A DNA stretch of 64,000 nucleotides, taken from contig NZ_VAUV01000008.1 in NCBI RefSeq assembly GCF_005780165.1, forward strand, positions 284,256-348,255. The letters are read 5' to 3'. This document shows positions 26,641-33,837 of the stretch, piece after piece. How positions within the stretch are numbered: the first letter of the stretch is position 1; each line of letters starts with the position of its first letter. The translations under genes were made by a program, and so were the position numbers. Source of the DNA: Phragmitibacter flavus (GTDB lineage: Bacteria > Verrucomicrobiota > Verrucomicrobiia > Verrucomicrobiales > Verrucomicrobiaceae). The notes beneath the pieces are model-generated. The model had not been told where the DNA came from. It did no database searches and saw nothing but the letters and a program-made list of their open reading frames with translations.

Positions 26641-27189
26641 ATGTCAGACATTGATCTCATAAACCACAGCCGTATAGGTCAATTTGGTCGGATTCCAGTA
26701 TACCTTTGTCATGAAGATGGTTGCTGGCTTGGTCAACCAACCCGTGAACCGTCAAGCGTTGCCATCCGCAATGCCATTTGTATCGGAGGAGGCAGTGGTG
26801 AACATCCAGCCGCAGTATACAACGCCCCTTGGCACTGCGTTCAGGCATTCGTCTCACAAACTTTGGAAGTGAATCCAGAGGTTATTTTTTGCGAAGGACT
26901 CACCGAGGCCGAATGGAAGCATCGCTTCTATTCTGATTTCGAACCATACAAAGAGGATATGACTTTTCCGAGGTGGATGGCTGAATGTGTTGGGGAATTT
27001 CTTTTCTTTATGGTTCAAGACATTGATGAGAGAATCCAAGACTTACGCTTAGAGCATTCTGAGATCGTTCATCCTATTTACGAAATGATTTCGATTCCCT
27101 GGCATCCATATTCAGCCAGACCTGAATACTGGAAAATTCAGAAGCAGAACAAGTCGCTCCATCCAACGGCGGGTAACGCTCCTGTTTGA
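26641..27189 (+). CDS. Hypothetical cassette protein, 182 residues
   Basis: No family recognised. The protein is acidic, rich in aromatic residues (WHCVQAF, FPRWMAECVGEFLFF) and has no signal peptide or membrane segment. Its last 14 residues (NKSLHPTAGNAPV) are not normal protein sequence: they are the read-through of the left arm of the attC-like site that starts at 27144, and the stop codon lies inside that site's loop. This is a familiar hallmark of genes ending in an integron recombination site. Base composition is lower in GC than the chromosome around it. Confidence 0.65.
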   Translation: MSDIDLINHSRIGQFGRIPVYLCHEDGCWLGQPTREPSSVAIRNAICIGGGSGEHPAAVYNAPWHCVQAFVSQTLEVNPEVIFCEGLTEAEWKHRFYSDFEPYKEDMTFPRWMAECVGEFLFFMVQDIDERIQDLRLEHSEIVHPIYEMISIPWHPYSARPEYWKIQKQNKSLHPTAGNAPV

Positions 27190-27232
27190 ATTCGGGCTTC
27201 CTTCCCCGCCGTGGATGAGCTAAACGTTAGTG
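27144..27232 (+). repeat. attC-like recombination site 1
   Basis: Ends: GCAGAAC at 27144 and GTTAGTG at 27226, each a degenerate match to RYYYAAC and GTTRRRY. The arms at 27156-27173 and 27204-27220 pair over 16 bases with exactly two unpaired bases (C27160 and an A near 27165) on the left arm, the asymmetry that gives attC sites their strand choice. The site is 89 bases long. It separates the 182- and 201-residue genes. Confidence 0.7.
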
Positions 27233-27248
27233 CAGGAAATTGAAGAGC

Positions 27249-27854
27249 ATGGACTACAAAGCAACCGTTGAAGCCTGGGCTTCTCCTGACTCCGTTGACT
27301 GGGTAACCGTTCGTGACGCGCTGGGCCAATACCTACGAACAGTCGTCGCGACATTCAGTATGCAGAACCCACAAGAGGAGGTGTATGGGATTTTGATCTC
27401 GCGTGGGCAGAACTGGGAGCTATCGACTTACCTTAACACCGAGAGGGGATACGCTAGCATGCCCGCTCGTTTCCGTCCCATGACGAGAAACAGCCCTGAG
27501 AGGACCGATGAAGAGATTCTGGCCATGCTGGGGCGATGGTATTTCGAGGCCTGGGAGTTTGATCTCTACGAGTTCAAGTGCGCTCACGAGGTTGGCGAAG
27601 TCAACGAAGCCAATTACGAGCTCTTTGATCGCCTGAGCGCCGTTGACTCGGTAGACCATGATGATCTGAGTAACCGATTTCTCCATGTGTGTGCTGGCTC
27701 CGTGGCAGCCTTGGAGCAGAGTCCCGAAATTCAGGTCCTGCGCAAGACCGCCGATTTCCAGATCCGTTTCTTTGACGCTAACTGTCACGAGTGGGAGACT
27801 GGCCCAATCATGGCTTCTGCACGGAAAGAGATAGACGAATCCCAAACGCACTAA
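27249..27854 (+). CDS. Hypothetical cassette protein, 201 residues
   Basis: No family recognised. Soluble, acidic and rich in Trp, Tyr and Phe (EILAMLGRWYFEAWEFDLYEF near 90-110), with no signal peptide. The ATG at 27249 lies 17 bases after the attC-like core at 27226, the usual spacing of a cassette gene; an in-frame TTG at 27240 is a less likely start. The stop codon overlaps the next attC-like site at 27849. The whole unit, 27226 to about 27900, therefore has the layout of a single integron cassette. Confidence 0.65.
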   Translation: MDYKATVEAWASPDSVDWVTVRDALGQYLRTVVATFSMQNPQEEVYGILISRGQNWELSTYLNTERGYASMPARFRPMTRNSPERTDEEILAMLGRWYFEAWEFDLYEFKCAHEVGEVNEANYELFDRLSAVDSVDHDDLSNRFLHVCAGSVAALEQSPEIQVLRKTADFQIRFFDANCHEWETGPIMASARKEIDESQTH

Positions 27855-27906
27855 CAAGTCGCGTCGTGGAAGGGCTTTCAGCCCTCCATGCGCTCCGACG
27901 TCAGCA
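27849..27906 (+). repeat. attC-like recombination site 2
   Basis: Ends around CACTAAC (27849) and GTCAGCA (27900), both degenerate. The arms GCGTCGTGGAAGGGC (27861-27875) and GCCCTCCATGCGC (27881-27893) pair with an unpaired A on the left arm and a small internal bulge. The site is 58 bases, close to the shortest known attC class. The upstream gene's TAA sits inside its left end. Confidence 0.6.
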
Positions 27907-27922
27907 AAAGAAAAACAGCCTA

Positions 27923-28879
27923 ATGCAACACATCTTAAACAACAAAGCCACGGCAATCCTGGTTCCCGCGATCGTCGGACTTGGGGGCGCGGCACTTTCT
28001 GTCCGGGCTTTCGAGCAGTATGGATGGAGCCTGTTTCTCGGCCTTCCCATCGTCGTCAGCTTTTTGGCCGCATTTGCTTGGAGTTATCGAAGGCAACGGA
28101 CATTTGGCAGCGCTTACGGTGTATCGTGCTTGAGCATTCTGTCACTGGGTGGGCTGATCCTGATTTTCGCGCTGGATGGTTTGATTTGCCTGCTTATGGC
28201 TCTACCGCTCGCTCTCGTTCTGGCTTTGATTGGCGCCGCTTTGGGGCGGCTGGTTGGATCGGCAGTTGGCGGTGCAGCCGGTGCCACGGTCGCTTTGTTG
28301 CTATCACTCTCGTTTCCGTTTCTTGTCGGATTTGAGCACGCGACAACCTCCGCCCCCGTGATCCGCAAGGTTTCCACTTCAGTTCTCATCCATGGACGGA
28401 TCGAAGATGTTTGGGACACTGTGATTGCTTTCCCCAAGATTACAGAAAAGCCGGGCATCATCTTCCGTCTTGGAATTGCTTATCCGATTGAGGCTCGCAT
28501 CGAGGGCCACGGGGTTGGAGCGATTCGTTATTGCGTGTTTTCCACAGGAAGTTTCGTGGAGCCGATCACGGAGTGGGATGCTCCTCATCGTCTTTCCTTC
28601 GACGTAACTGAGAATCCCCCACCCATGAAGGAGCTTTCCATCTACAAGGATTTACACGCTCCGCATCTGCACGAACACATGGTTTCGGACAGGGGACAGT
28701 TTCGACTTTCTGAGCAGGGCGATCAGGTTCTGCTGGAAGGCACCACCTGGTATTCCCACAGCATTTCACCGGAGTTCTATTGGGGTTTGGTTTCCGATGA
28801 GATCATTCATCGCATCCATCTTCGAGTTCTGAATCACATCAAACACCACACTGAAAAGAACCACCAACCCTCAAGTTGA
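27923..28879 (+). CDS. Membrane protein with SRPBCC-type C-terminal domain
   Basis: A 318-residue protein. Residues 1-145 contain four or five hydrophobic segments (for example FLGLPIVVSFLAAFAWSY and LALVLALIGAALGRLVGSA with Gly-rich packing). From about 155 the pattern VSTSVLIHGRIEDVWDTVIAFP, then LFRLGIAYP- and GSFVEPITEWDAPHRLSFDV-like segments, matches the START/polyketide-cyclase ligand-binding fold. Function unknown; a lipid or hydrophobic ligand is a reasonable guess. The ATG at 27923 follows the attC-like site by 17 bases; the longer frame from 27791 overlaps the preceding gene and was rejected. Confidence 0.7.
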   Translation: MQHILNNKATAILVPAIVGLGGAALSVRAFEQYGWSLFLGLPIVVSFLAAFAWSYRRQRTFGSAYGVSCLSILSLGGLILIFALDGLICLLMALPLALVLALIGAALGRLVGSAVGGAAGATVALLLSLSFPFLVGFEHATTSAPVIRKVSTSVLIHGRIEDVWDTVIAFPKITEKPGIIFRLGIAYPIEARIEGHGVGAIRYCVFSTGSFVEPITEWDAPHRLSFDVTENPPPMKELSIYKDLHAPHLHEHMVSDRGQFRLSEQGDQVLLEGTTWYSHSISPEFYWGLVSDEIIHRIHLRVLNHIKHHTEKNHQPSS

Positions 28880-28889
28880 CGCTCCTAAA

Positions 28890-28955
28890 GGACCGCACCT
28901 AAGGGACGGACCGCACCTAAGGGACGGACACTTTATTTCCGGACACTTTATTTCC
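28890..28955. repeat. Two adjacent perfect tandem duplications
   Basis: An 18-base unit, GGACCGCACCTAAGGGAC, occurs twice in a row (28890-28907 and 28908-28925), followed at once by a 15-base unit, GGACACTTTATTTCC, also twice (28926-28940 and 28941-28955). All copies are exact. Both units share the GGAC start. From memory, GGGACGGACACTTTATTTCC-like strings occur near REP-associated transposase genes in other genomes; no such gene is here. Confidence 0.9.
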
Positions 28956-29070
28956 GACTACGTCCTATTGACGCGAAACGGCGACAGCGAATGTCCCCTG
29001 ACCCGGGCATCCCACACACTTTGAAGTTCGCACTACCAACCCCGTCCCTCACCAATTAGATTCCGAGAAC

Positions 29071-29487
29071 ATGGACATCACGGCTTTACCATTTAACCAA
29101 TTCATAGGCGTCGAGCGAGCGACCGAGGAAGGACGGACGCTGGCATTGCCTGAAGGAGCCCGCTACACCAACCATCTTGGAACGGTTCACGCAAGTGCCC
29201 TGATGTCATTGGCCGAGGCTTCAAGCGGTGACGCGCTGATCAGAGCCTTGGGCGATTTGCCTATCCCGATTGTTCCCGTTGTCAGGCGGTTCGAGTGCAA
29301 GTTCCGGAAGCCAGCCAGAGGAAGACTGACAAGTTCCGCCAGTCTCAGTTATCAAGTGTGTTCCCACCTTCGACAGTCGATAGCCGCGAAGGGGAGAGCC
29401 ACCGCGGAGATTGCCGTGGACATCCACGATGAGGCGGACACCCATGTTCTGTCTGCCGTGGTCGAGTGGTTTATCGCCAAGCACTAG
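29071..29487 (+). CDS. Hotdog-fold thioesterase-like protein
   Basis: A 138-residue protein resembling the PaaI/DUF4442 group of hotdog thioesterases, which hydrolyse acyl-CoA or related thioesters. The helix segment NHLGTVHASALMSLAEASSGDAL near 33-55 is the family's core helix with its conserved Asn/His and Glu, and RFECKFRKPARGRL followed by VDIHDEADTHVLSAVVEWFI are the flanking strands. No N-terminal extension or signal. It lies in the accessory island before a long non-coding stretch and an attC-like site. Confidence 0.75.
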   Translation: MDITALPFNQFIGVERATEEGRTLALPEGARYTNHLGTVHASALMSLAEASSGDALIRALGDLPIPIVPVVRRFECKFRKPARGRLTSSASLSYQVCSHLRQSIAAKGRATAEIAVDIHDEADTHVLSAVVEWFIAKH

Positions 29488-29910
29488 CTATGAGAACTCA
29501 AAAGAACGATCCCCGCCAAACGAGGGCGAACCCATGTTGAATCTTGCCCTGCCGCGTGAGCCGCATCACCCAAGCGAAGCCCAATGACAGATCCTGACGC
29601 AGGAAAGATAACCCCGCCGTCGTAGTTACGGGCGAACGTCAACGAAGCTGGTGGCTTCTTTGAATCTCTGCAAAGCGCACTCTACGCCATGATGAGAAGC
29701 GAGGCGCGAGAATCAGCGCACATACTGCGTGCGGGTGTGAGCCCAAAAGGATTTAAGATTGATGAAGCGGACGAGGTCGGATAGGTTGAAAGAAATAGTT
29801 TTCATAAGCCGCCAGGTTCCGCCTGCCTAAGGTCCCTGACATGTTTGTAAACCCACCGTGTTCATGCCGATCCACGCCCCGCACCAGCCTCACCCCCGCG
29901 AAGCGGCTTC
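29488..29910. other. Non-coding stretch in the cassette island
   Basis: About 420 bases with no credible gene on either strand. Short open frames here lack ribosome-binding sites and family features. No strong hairpin, promoter or repeat was found. If the cassette reading is right, this is the 3' untranslated part of the thioesterase cassette, or the decayed remains of a further cassette. Confidence 0.5.
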
Positions 29911-29981
29911 GTTCAACAAGGCTCATGCACTCAACCTTCAGTCGCTTGGGTTCCTTCGGCGAGTGATGCGCATCGTTGTGC
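29911..29981 (+). repeat. attC-like recombination site 3
   Basis: GTTCAAC at 29911 is a perfect RYYYAAC; GTTGTGC at 29975 matches GTTRRRY at six of seven positions. Inner arms CATGCACTC (29924-29932) and GAGTGATG (29961-29968) pair with one unpaired G on the left, continued by AACC/GGTT towards the loop. The site is 71 bases, a normal attC length. It is followed 9 bases later by the lipoprotein gene. Confidence 0.68.
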
Positions 29982-29989
29982 CAAAGAAA

Positions 29990-30445
29990 ATGCGACCAGC
30001 TCTTCTCATTTTATCCCTCTGCAATGCCCTGCTTCTGAATTCGTGTTCGGACACCAACAGCGGGAACGATCCGGGGGACGCTGAACCCTACTCAGGTGCT
30101 GATCACGAATCGATCGCGAGCTATTTTGGCGGGGTTCGGCCTGGCTCGCATTATTTCTATTTTCCAGATGACGGAACGGTCTTCATACTTAACCGCTCAT
30201 CCGGCGAACATGATTGGACAGATTCGGAGGGGCTCTCCGGCTTCTTGACACGATCCGGGAGCGAACTCAAAGGATGGATCGTTTACACGACCGTCTACCA
30301 TTCTTTCGAGACACCAGAAGACTTTGGGATCTTGCACAACTACCTGATGAAAAACCATTACAGCACCCAATCGCTCCCGAGCAATCCCCACCCACTAGCA
30401 ACAGAAACGCGGGCACAACAAGGCGGCGCATCGAACGGGCTATAG
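29990..30445 (+). CDS. Hypothetical lipoprotein in the cassette cluster
   Basis: A 151-residue protein with a lipoprotein signal (MRPALLILSLCNALLLNSC; acylated Cys at 19), so probably anchored in a membrane facing the periplasm. The mature part has no recognised domain; GVRPGSHYFYFPDDGTVFILNRSS near 45-70 looks beta-rich. The ATG at 29990 begins the signal peptide and lies just past attC-like site 3; the open frame upstream of it translates that site. The C-terminal residues (about from TETRAQQGG on) are read-through of site 4. Confidence 0.65.
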   Translation: MRPALLILSLCNALLLNSCSDTNSGNDPGDAEPYSGADHESIASYFGGVRPGSHYFYFPDDGTVFILNRSSGEHDWTDSEGLSGFLTRSGSELKGWIVYTTVYHSFETPEDFGILHNYLMKNHYSTQSLPSNPHPLATETRAQQGGASNGL

Positions 30446-30472
30446 CCCGTCCGATGGGCTTGAACGTTATGC
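30413..30472 (+). repeat. attC-like recombination site 4
   Basis: Ends GCACAAC (30413) and GTTATGC (30466) each match the core consensus at six of seven positions. The inner hairpin is strong: CATCGAACGGGCTA and TAGCCCGTCCGATG pair with a single mismatch around 30433-30452. The site is 60 bases. The right core overlaps the ATG (30469) of the next gene. Confidence 0.7.
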
Positions 30473-30714
30473 CCCAAGCTGACATCATTGTTCTCGTTCT
30501 TGGCTGGAGCGCTCTTTTTGCATTCGGCCTCGCCTCGTTGGCCTTTGATGCTCTTTTTGCCAAGATCGGCGTGCGGACCGTCCGGTTGCTTTCGTTGGGT
30601 CGCATTCGCATGGATCCATCTTGCGGCAGTGAGTCGGTTCTGGCCACAACGTTCGGATTCATCTTCGCCGTTTTGATCATCCTTGGCATTTGTCATCTCT
30701 TTCAATCCCCGTGA
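30469..30714 (+). CDS. Small two-segment membrane protein
   Basis: An 81-residue protein with hydrophobic segments at about 5-25 (IIVLVLGWSALFAFGLASLAF) and 60-78 (TTFGFIFAVLIILGICHLF) and a basic connecting loop. No family recognised. The ATG at 30469 sits within the right core of attC-like site 4; an ATG 15 bases upstream is a less natural start. Such short hydrophobic proteins are common as integron cassette products. Confidence 0.5.
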   Translation: MPQADIIVLVLGWSALFAFGLASLAFDALFAKIGVRTVRLLSLGRIRMDPSCGSESVLATTFGFIFAVLIILGICHLFQSP

Positions 30715-30811
30715 GGACGGTTCATGCCTAAATCCCGTGTTGCCTGCTTCGAGACAAAGGCCACCAAGGTCAACGGTTGCTGACCAAATGATCGACTATT
30801 GCCCTCTTGAC

Positions 30812-30818
30812 GTTAGAC
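30812..30818 (+). repeat. Isolated attC core-like heptamer
   Basis: GTTAGAC is a perfect GTTRRRY. A possible partner end (GGTCAAC at 30768) matches at six of seven positions, but the sequence between them does not pair in the attC manner. It may be the decayed last site of the cluster, or chance. Confidence 0.3.
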
Positions 30819-30899
30819 GGCGAACGGGAAGCGGCGGGGATGCTCGCCACGCTTTGACGTCCTGTGTCGCTTCCGCCCCATATTCGTTGGTCAGGGGTC

Positions 30900-31496
30900 T
30901 CAGTGGACGGTGACCATATTTTCCAGGGCGTCCACTGCATCGTGAACGTTGATTCTCGGTTTTGCGTCGGGTTTGCTGGCCCCATCGGCAGGAGGATCAA
31001 AATAAGCAATGTGCTGAACAACGAGGATTTCAATCGGTGCCGTGCGATGTTTGAAAAGCAGGCCACTTCCCTCGCCACCCGGGCCTGCACCAAGAAACAC
31101 ATGAAGCACCTGTCTTTCAGACTGTTCACGAAAACCGACGGGTTTCGCTTTTTTGTTCCCTGCCGATTGCATCTTCTTCTGGAGTTCGATACTGAAAGCT
31201 TCCTGAGATTTTCGTTTCTCACCGAATGCTTCACCTATTTTGAAGACGGAGATGGTATAACTGTATTCCGTAGCCTGACTGTCCCCGAAATGGTAGGCCG
31301 CCAAGGGTTGTCCGTAAGTATCTAGCCAGTGTGAAGAATGGTTTTCAATCCGAATGGGGAAAAGGTTGGCTGGCTTGTCAAAATGCAGCACGTCAGCCAT
31401 CGACAGTTTGGGGTCGATGGTATAGCGGGGAGGATCGCAGGAACACAGGATTCCGCTGAGAAACAGGGCGATGAGTGTTCGAACGTTGGTTGGCAT
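30900..31496 (-). CDS. Hypothetical lipoprotein
   Basis: A 198-residue minus-strand protein with an N-terminal signal ending in a Cys pair (IALFLSGILCSC), which fits lipoprotein export. The mature part carries no known motif; a charged helix (EKRKSQEAFSIELQKKMQ near 90-110) precedes a beta-rich half. A GGA ribosome-binding hint lies close to the start. Just upstream in its sense are 8 C and 6 T in a row (31503-31516 on the plus strand: 6 A, 8 G), which could be a slippage site. It is the only minus-strand gene of the island and bounds it on the right. Confidence 0.65.
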   Translation of the reverse strand: MPTNVRTLIALFLSGILCSCDPPRYTIDPKLSMADVLHFDKPANLFPIRIENHSSHWLDTYGQPLAAYHFGDSQATEYSYTISVFKIGEAFGEKRKSQEAFSIELQKKMQSAGNKKAKPVGFREQSERQVLHVFLGAGPGGEGSGLLFKHRTAPIEILVVQHIAYFDPPADGASKPDAKPRINVHDAVDALENMVTVH

Positions 31497-31573
31497 GTTT
31501 CCAAAAAAGGGGGGGGAAGTGCTTCTTTGAGACTATCTCAAGTAGTCAATACTTGGTGCGAAAATGCGCAACC

Positions 31574-31611
31574 ATAAAAAAAACCGGCAGCCTTTGCGGG
31601 TGCCGGTTTTT
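31574..31611. terminator. Two-way intrinsic terminator
   Basis: AAACCGGCA (31581-31589) pairs with TGCCGGTTT (31601-31609) around an 11-base loop, with A runs on the left and T runs on the right. Read on the minus strand it gives a strong hairpin followed by about eight T, right after the transaldolase gene. On the plus strand it closes with five T. Confidence 0.9.
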
Positions 31612-31652
31612 GATGAAGTAGAAGCTGTGCCGTCGAGTTAAATCGAATCGGA

Positions 31653-32606
31653 TTACAGGGCGGCGGTGAGCATGGTCTCGAGTTTGACGATGTCCTTGGC
31701 GAAGTTGCGGATGCCTTCGGCGGTTTTTTCGGTGGCCATGGCGTCTTCGTTGAGAGACCAACGGAAGGTTTTTTCGTCGTTGACGAGTTTTTCGATGCTG
31801 AGGCTCTTGGCGTTGGCGGCGTTGAGTTTTGGTTCGATGGGTTCATCAGCGGCCTGAAGTTCGCCGAGGAGACCGGGGCTGATGGTCAACAGGTCGCAGC
31901 CGGCGAGTTCGGTGATCTCGCCTTTGTTGCGGAAGCTGGCACCCATGACTTCGGTTTTGTAGTCGAAGTGTTTGTAATAGTTGTAGATCTCGGTGACGGA
32001 AAGCACGCCGGGGTCTTCCGCAGGGGTGTAGTCTTTGCCGGTGCTCTTCTTATACCAGTCGAGGATACGACCAACGAAAGGAGAGATGAGTTTGATGCCG
32101 CCTTCGGCGCAGGCAACGGCCTGGGCGAGGGAGAACAAAAGGGTGAGGTTGCAGTTGATGCCTTCTTTTTGAAGCACTTCAGCGGCTTTGATACCTTCCC
32201 AGGTGGAGGCGATTTTGATGAGGATGCGCTCGCGGGGAATGCCGGCTTTTTCGTAAAGACCGATGATGTGGCGGGCTTTGCTGATGTTGGCGTCGGTGTC
32301 GAAGGAAAGACGGGCGTCGACCTCGGTGGAAACGCGACCGGGAACGATTTTGAGGATCTCGATGCCGAAGTTCACCAGGATGGAGTCGGTGATGGCGTCA
32401 AGCAGCCCGGCACCGCTGAGGGAGGAGCCTTTGTGGTCGGCAATGGCCTTGTCGACGAGGGGCTTGTATTCGGCCTTTTGGGAGGCGGCGAGGATGAGGG
32501 AGGGATTGGTGGTGGCGTCCTGGGGTTTGTAGGCGCGCATGGCTTCGAAGTCGCCGGTGTCTGCCACCACGGTGGTGTGCTGCTTGAGTTGGTCGAGTTG
32601 GTTCAT
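31653..32606 (-). CDS. tal: Transaldolase
   Basis: Moves a dihydroxyacetone unit between sugar phosphates in the non-oxidative pentose phosphate pathway. Starting at the ATG at 32606 ([20 protein letters not shown]) gives 317 residues, the same as E. coli TalB; the upstream 14 residues were left out. [10 protein letters not shown] near 30-40 and [12 protein letters not shown] with the Schiff-base Lys near 132 are the family signatures, and [11 protein letters not shown] completes the barrel. Divergent from the DAHP synthase and followed by a strong terminator. Confidence 0.97.
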   Translation of the reverse strand: MNQLDQLKQHTTVVADTGDFEAMRAYKPQDATTNPSLILAASQKAEYKPLVDKAIADHKGSSLSGAGLLDAITDSILVNFGIEILKIVPGRVSTEVDARLSFDTDANISKARHIIGLYEKAGIPRERILIKIASTWEGIKAAEVLQKEGINCNLTLLFSLAQAVACAEGGIKLISPFVGRILDWYKKSTGKDYTPAEDPGVLSVTEIYNYYKHFDYKTEVMGASFRNKGEITELAGCDLLTISPGLLGELQAADEPIEPKLNAANAKSLSIEKLVNDEKTFRWSLNEDAMATEKTAEGIRNFAKDIVKLETMLTAAL

Positions 32607-32702
32607 GACTTTACGATTAGGGGTGAGATGATAGGTCGGTTGTGGCAAAGGGGCAAGTGGCGAAATGGTGAGGGGATTTTTGATGTTGGGTTTGGTCTTG
32701 AC

Positions 32703-32719
32703 CGTGGGGGAAGCCCACG
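32703..32719. promoter_or_regulatory. Inverted repeat before the DAHP synthase gene
   Basis: CGTGGG-GGAAG-CCCACG, a perfect 6-5-6 inverted repeat just after a TTGACC box and 14 bases before the chosen ATG. It might be an operator or an RNA hairpin affecting expression of the aromatic-pathway gene. No -10 box is clear. Confidence 0.3.
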
Positions 32720-32733
32720 TGAGGCTGAGCGAT

Positions 32734-33762
32734 ATGCCCCGGGTTTCTGATCTTCATGTTGTCGCGAACACTCCCCTGCCTGCACCGCAGGTGTTGAGTC
32801 GGGAAATTCCCCGCAGTGATGCGCATGCGGGATTTGTGGTGAAGTCGCGCGAGGAGATCGCCCGGGTGCTGGCGGGCGTGGATGAGCGGTTTTTGGTGAT
32901 CGTGGGGCCTTGTTCGATCCATGATCTGAAGGCGGGTCGGGAATATGCGCAGCGTCTGGCGGGGTTGGCGGAGGAGGTGAAGGACCGGATGTTGCTGGTG
33001 ATGAGGGTGTATTTTGAAAAACCGCGCACGACGGTGGGATGGAAGGGGTTGATCATGGATCCGCATCTGGATGGGACGAATGACATTCCGACCGGACTGC
33101 GCATGGCGCGGACGTTCTTGCGTGAGGTGCTGGAGCTGGGGTTGCCGACGGCGACGGAGATGCTGGACCCGATCACGCCGCAATTCATCGCGGATCTGAC
33201 TTGCTGGAGTGCGATCGGGGCGCGGACGACGGAGTCTCAGACGCACCGTCAGATGGCGAGCGGGTTGTCGATGCCGGTGGGTTTCAAAAATGCGACGGCG
33301 GGTTCGGTGGTGGCGGCGATCAATGGCATCAAGGCGGCGATGCAGCCGCAGACATTTTTGGGGATCAATGAGGAAGGGCGGGCGAGCGTGGTGACAACGA
33401 CGGGCAATGCGGCCAGTCATTTGATTTTACGAGGCGGCGATGAGGGGCCGAATTTTGATGAGGGGTCGGTGGGCCAGGCGCTGGCGGCGTTGCAGAAAAA
33501 TGGACTGGCACCGAAGGTGATGATCGATGCGAGCCATGCGAACTGCGGCAAGGATTGCCGCAAGATGCCGGACACGTTCCGGGAGATCGTGAGGCAGCGG
33601 AAGGCAGGGGCGACGGGGATTATTGGGGCGATGCTGGAGAGCAACCTGGTGGCCGGGGCGCAGGCGATGGCAGAGTCGCGCGAGGCGTTGGTGTATGGAC
33701 AGTCGATCACGGATCAGTGCATTGACTGGGAGACGACGGTGGCGTTGTTGCGGGAGGTTTGA
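32734..33762 (+). CDS. 3-deoxy-7-phosphoheptulonate synthase (class I)
   Basis: First step of the shikimate pathway: joins phosphoenolpyruvate and erythrose 4-phosphate. The 342 residues match the AroF/G/H class: VGPCSIHD near 61-68, [44 protein letters not shown] and [11 protein letters not shown] (metal and PEP ligands). The ATG at 32734 has a GAGG-like site upstream and is where family similarity begins. Feedback inhibition by an aromatic amino acid is expected, but which one cannot be read off. A palindromic repeat follows its stop. Confidence 0.95.
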   Translation: MPRVSDLHVVANTPLPAPQVLSREIPRSDAHAGFVVKSREEIARVLAGVDERFLVIVGPCSIHDLKAGREYAQRLAGLAEEVKDRMLLVMRVYFEKPRTTVGWKGLIMDPHLDGTNDIPTGLRMARTFLREVLELGLPTATEMLDPITPQFIADLTCWSAIGARTTESQTHRQMASGLSMPVGFKNATAGSVVAAINGIKAAMQPQTFLGINEEGRASVVTTTGNAASHLILRGGDEGPNFDEGSVGQALAALQKNGLAPKVMIDASHANCGKDCRKMPDTFREIVRQRKAGATGIIGAMLESNLVAGAQAMAESREALVYGQSITDQCIDWETTVALLREV

Positions 33763-33770
33763 GTTTGTGG

Positions 33771-33837
33771 AAAGTAGAAGGGCCGTCCCGGCCCTTTTGC
33801 TGTGAAATGAAAGGCTCGGGACGAGCCTTCTACTTTC
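33771..33837. repeat. Palindromic intergenic repeat, copy 2
   Basis: AAAGTAGAAGGGCCGTCCCGG arm and CGGGACGAGCCTTCTACTTTC arm, separated by a variable loop, filling the gap between the convergent DAHP synthase and OmpA-like genes. It begins 9 bases after one stop and touches the other. Same family as 21826, 41281 and 43388. Confidence 0.88.

Larger units (their letters stand above)
27144..30818 (+). mobile_element. Candidate attC gene-cassette cluster without integrase (CALIN)
   Basis: Five consecutive plus-strand genes of unknown or unrelated function, with at least four attC-like inverted repeats between them (27144, 27849, 29911, 30413) and a lone core-like GTTAGAC at 30812. Base composition is lower in GC than both flanks. 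No tyrosine integrase, primary attI site or Pc promoter is in the window, so this fits a cluster of attC sites lacking an integrase. It may extend left to 25.1 kb, where ends are too degenerate to call. Mobilisation would need an integrase in trans. Confidence 0.6.

Noticed and set aside
27144..30818. attC-like hairpins as ordinary intrinsic terminators
   Set aside because: None is followed by a T run, arms have one-sided unpaired bases, and the ends share AAC/GTT cores; the terminator reading explains them less well.
25000..31600. GC-skew change as a replication origin
   Set aside because: No dnaA gene or cluster of DnaA boxes was seen, and the skew changes back within 25 kb; inversion or transfer fits better.
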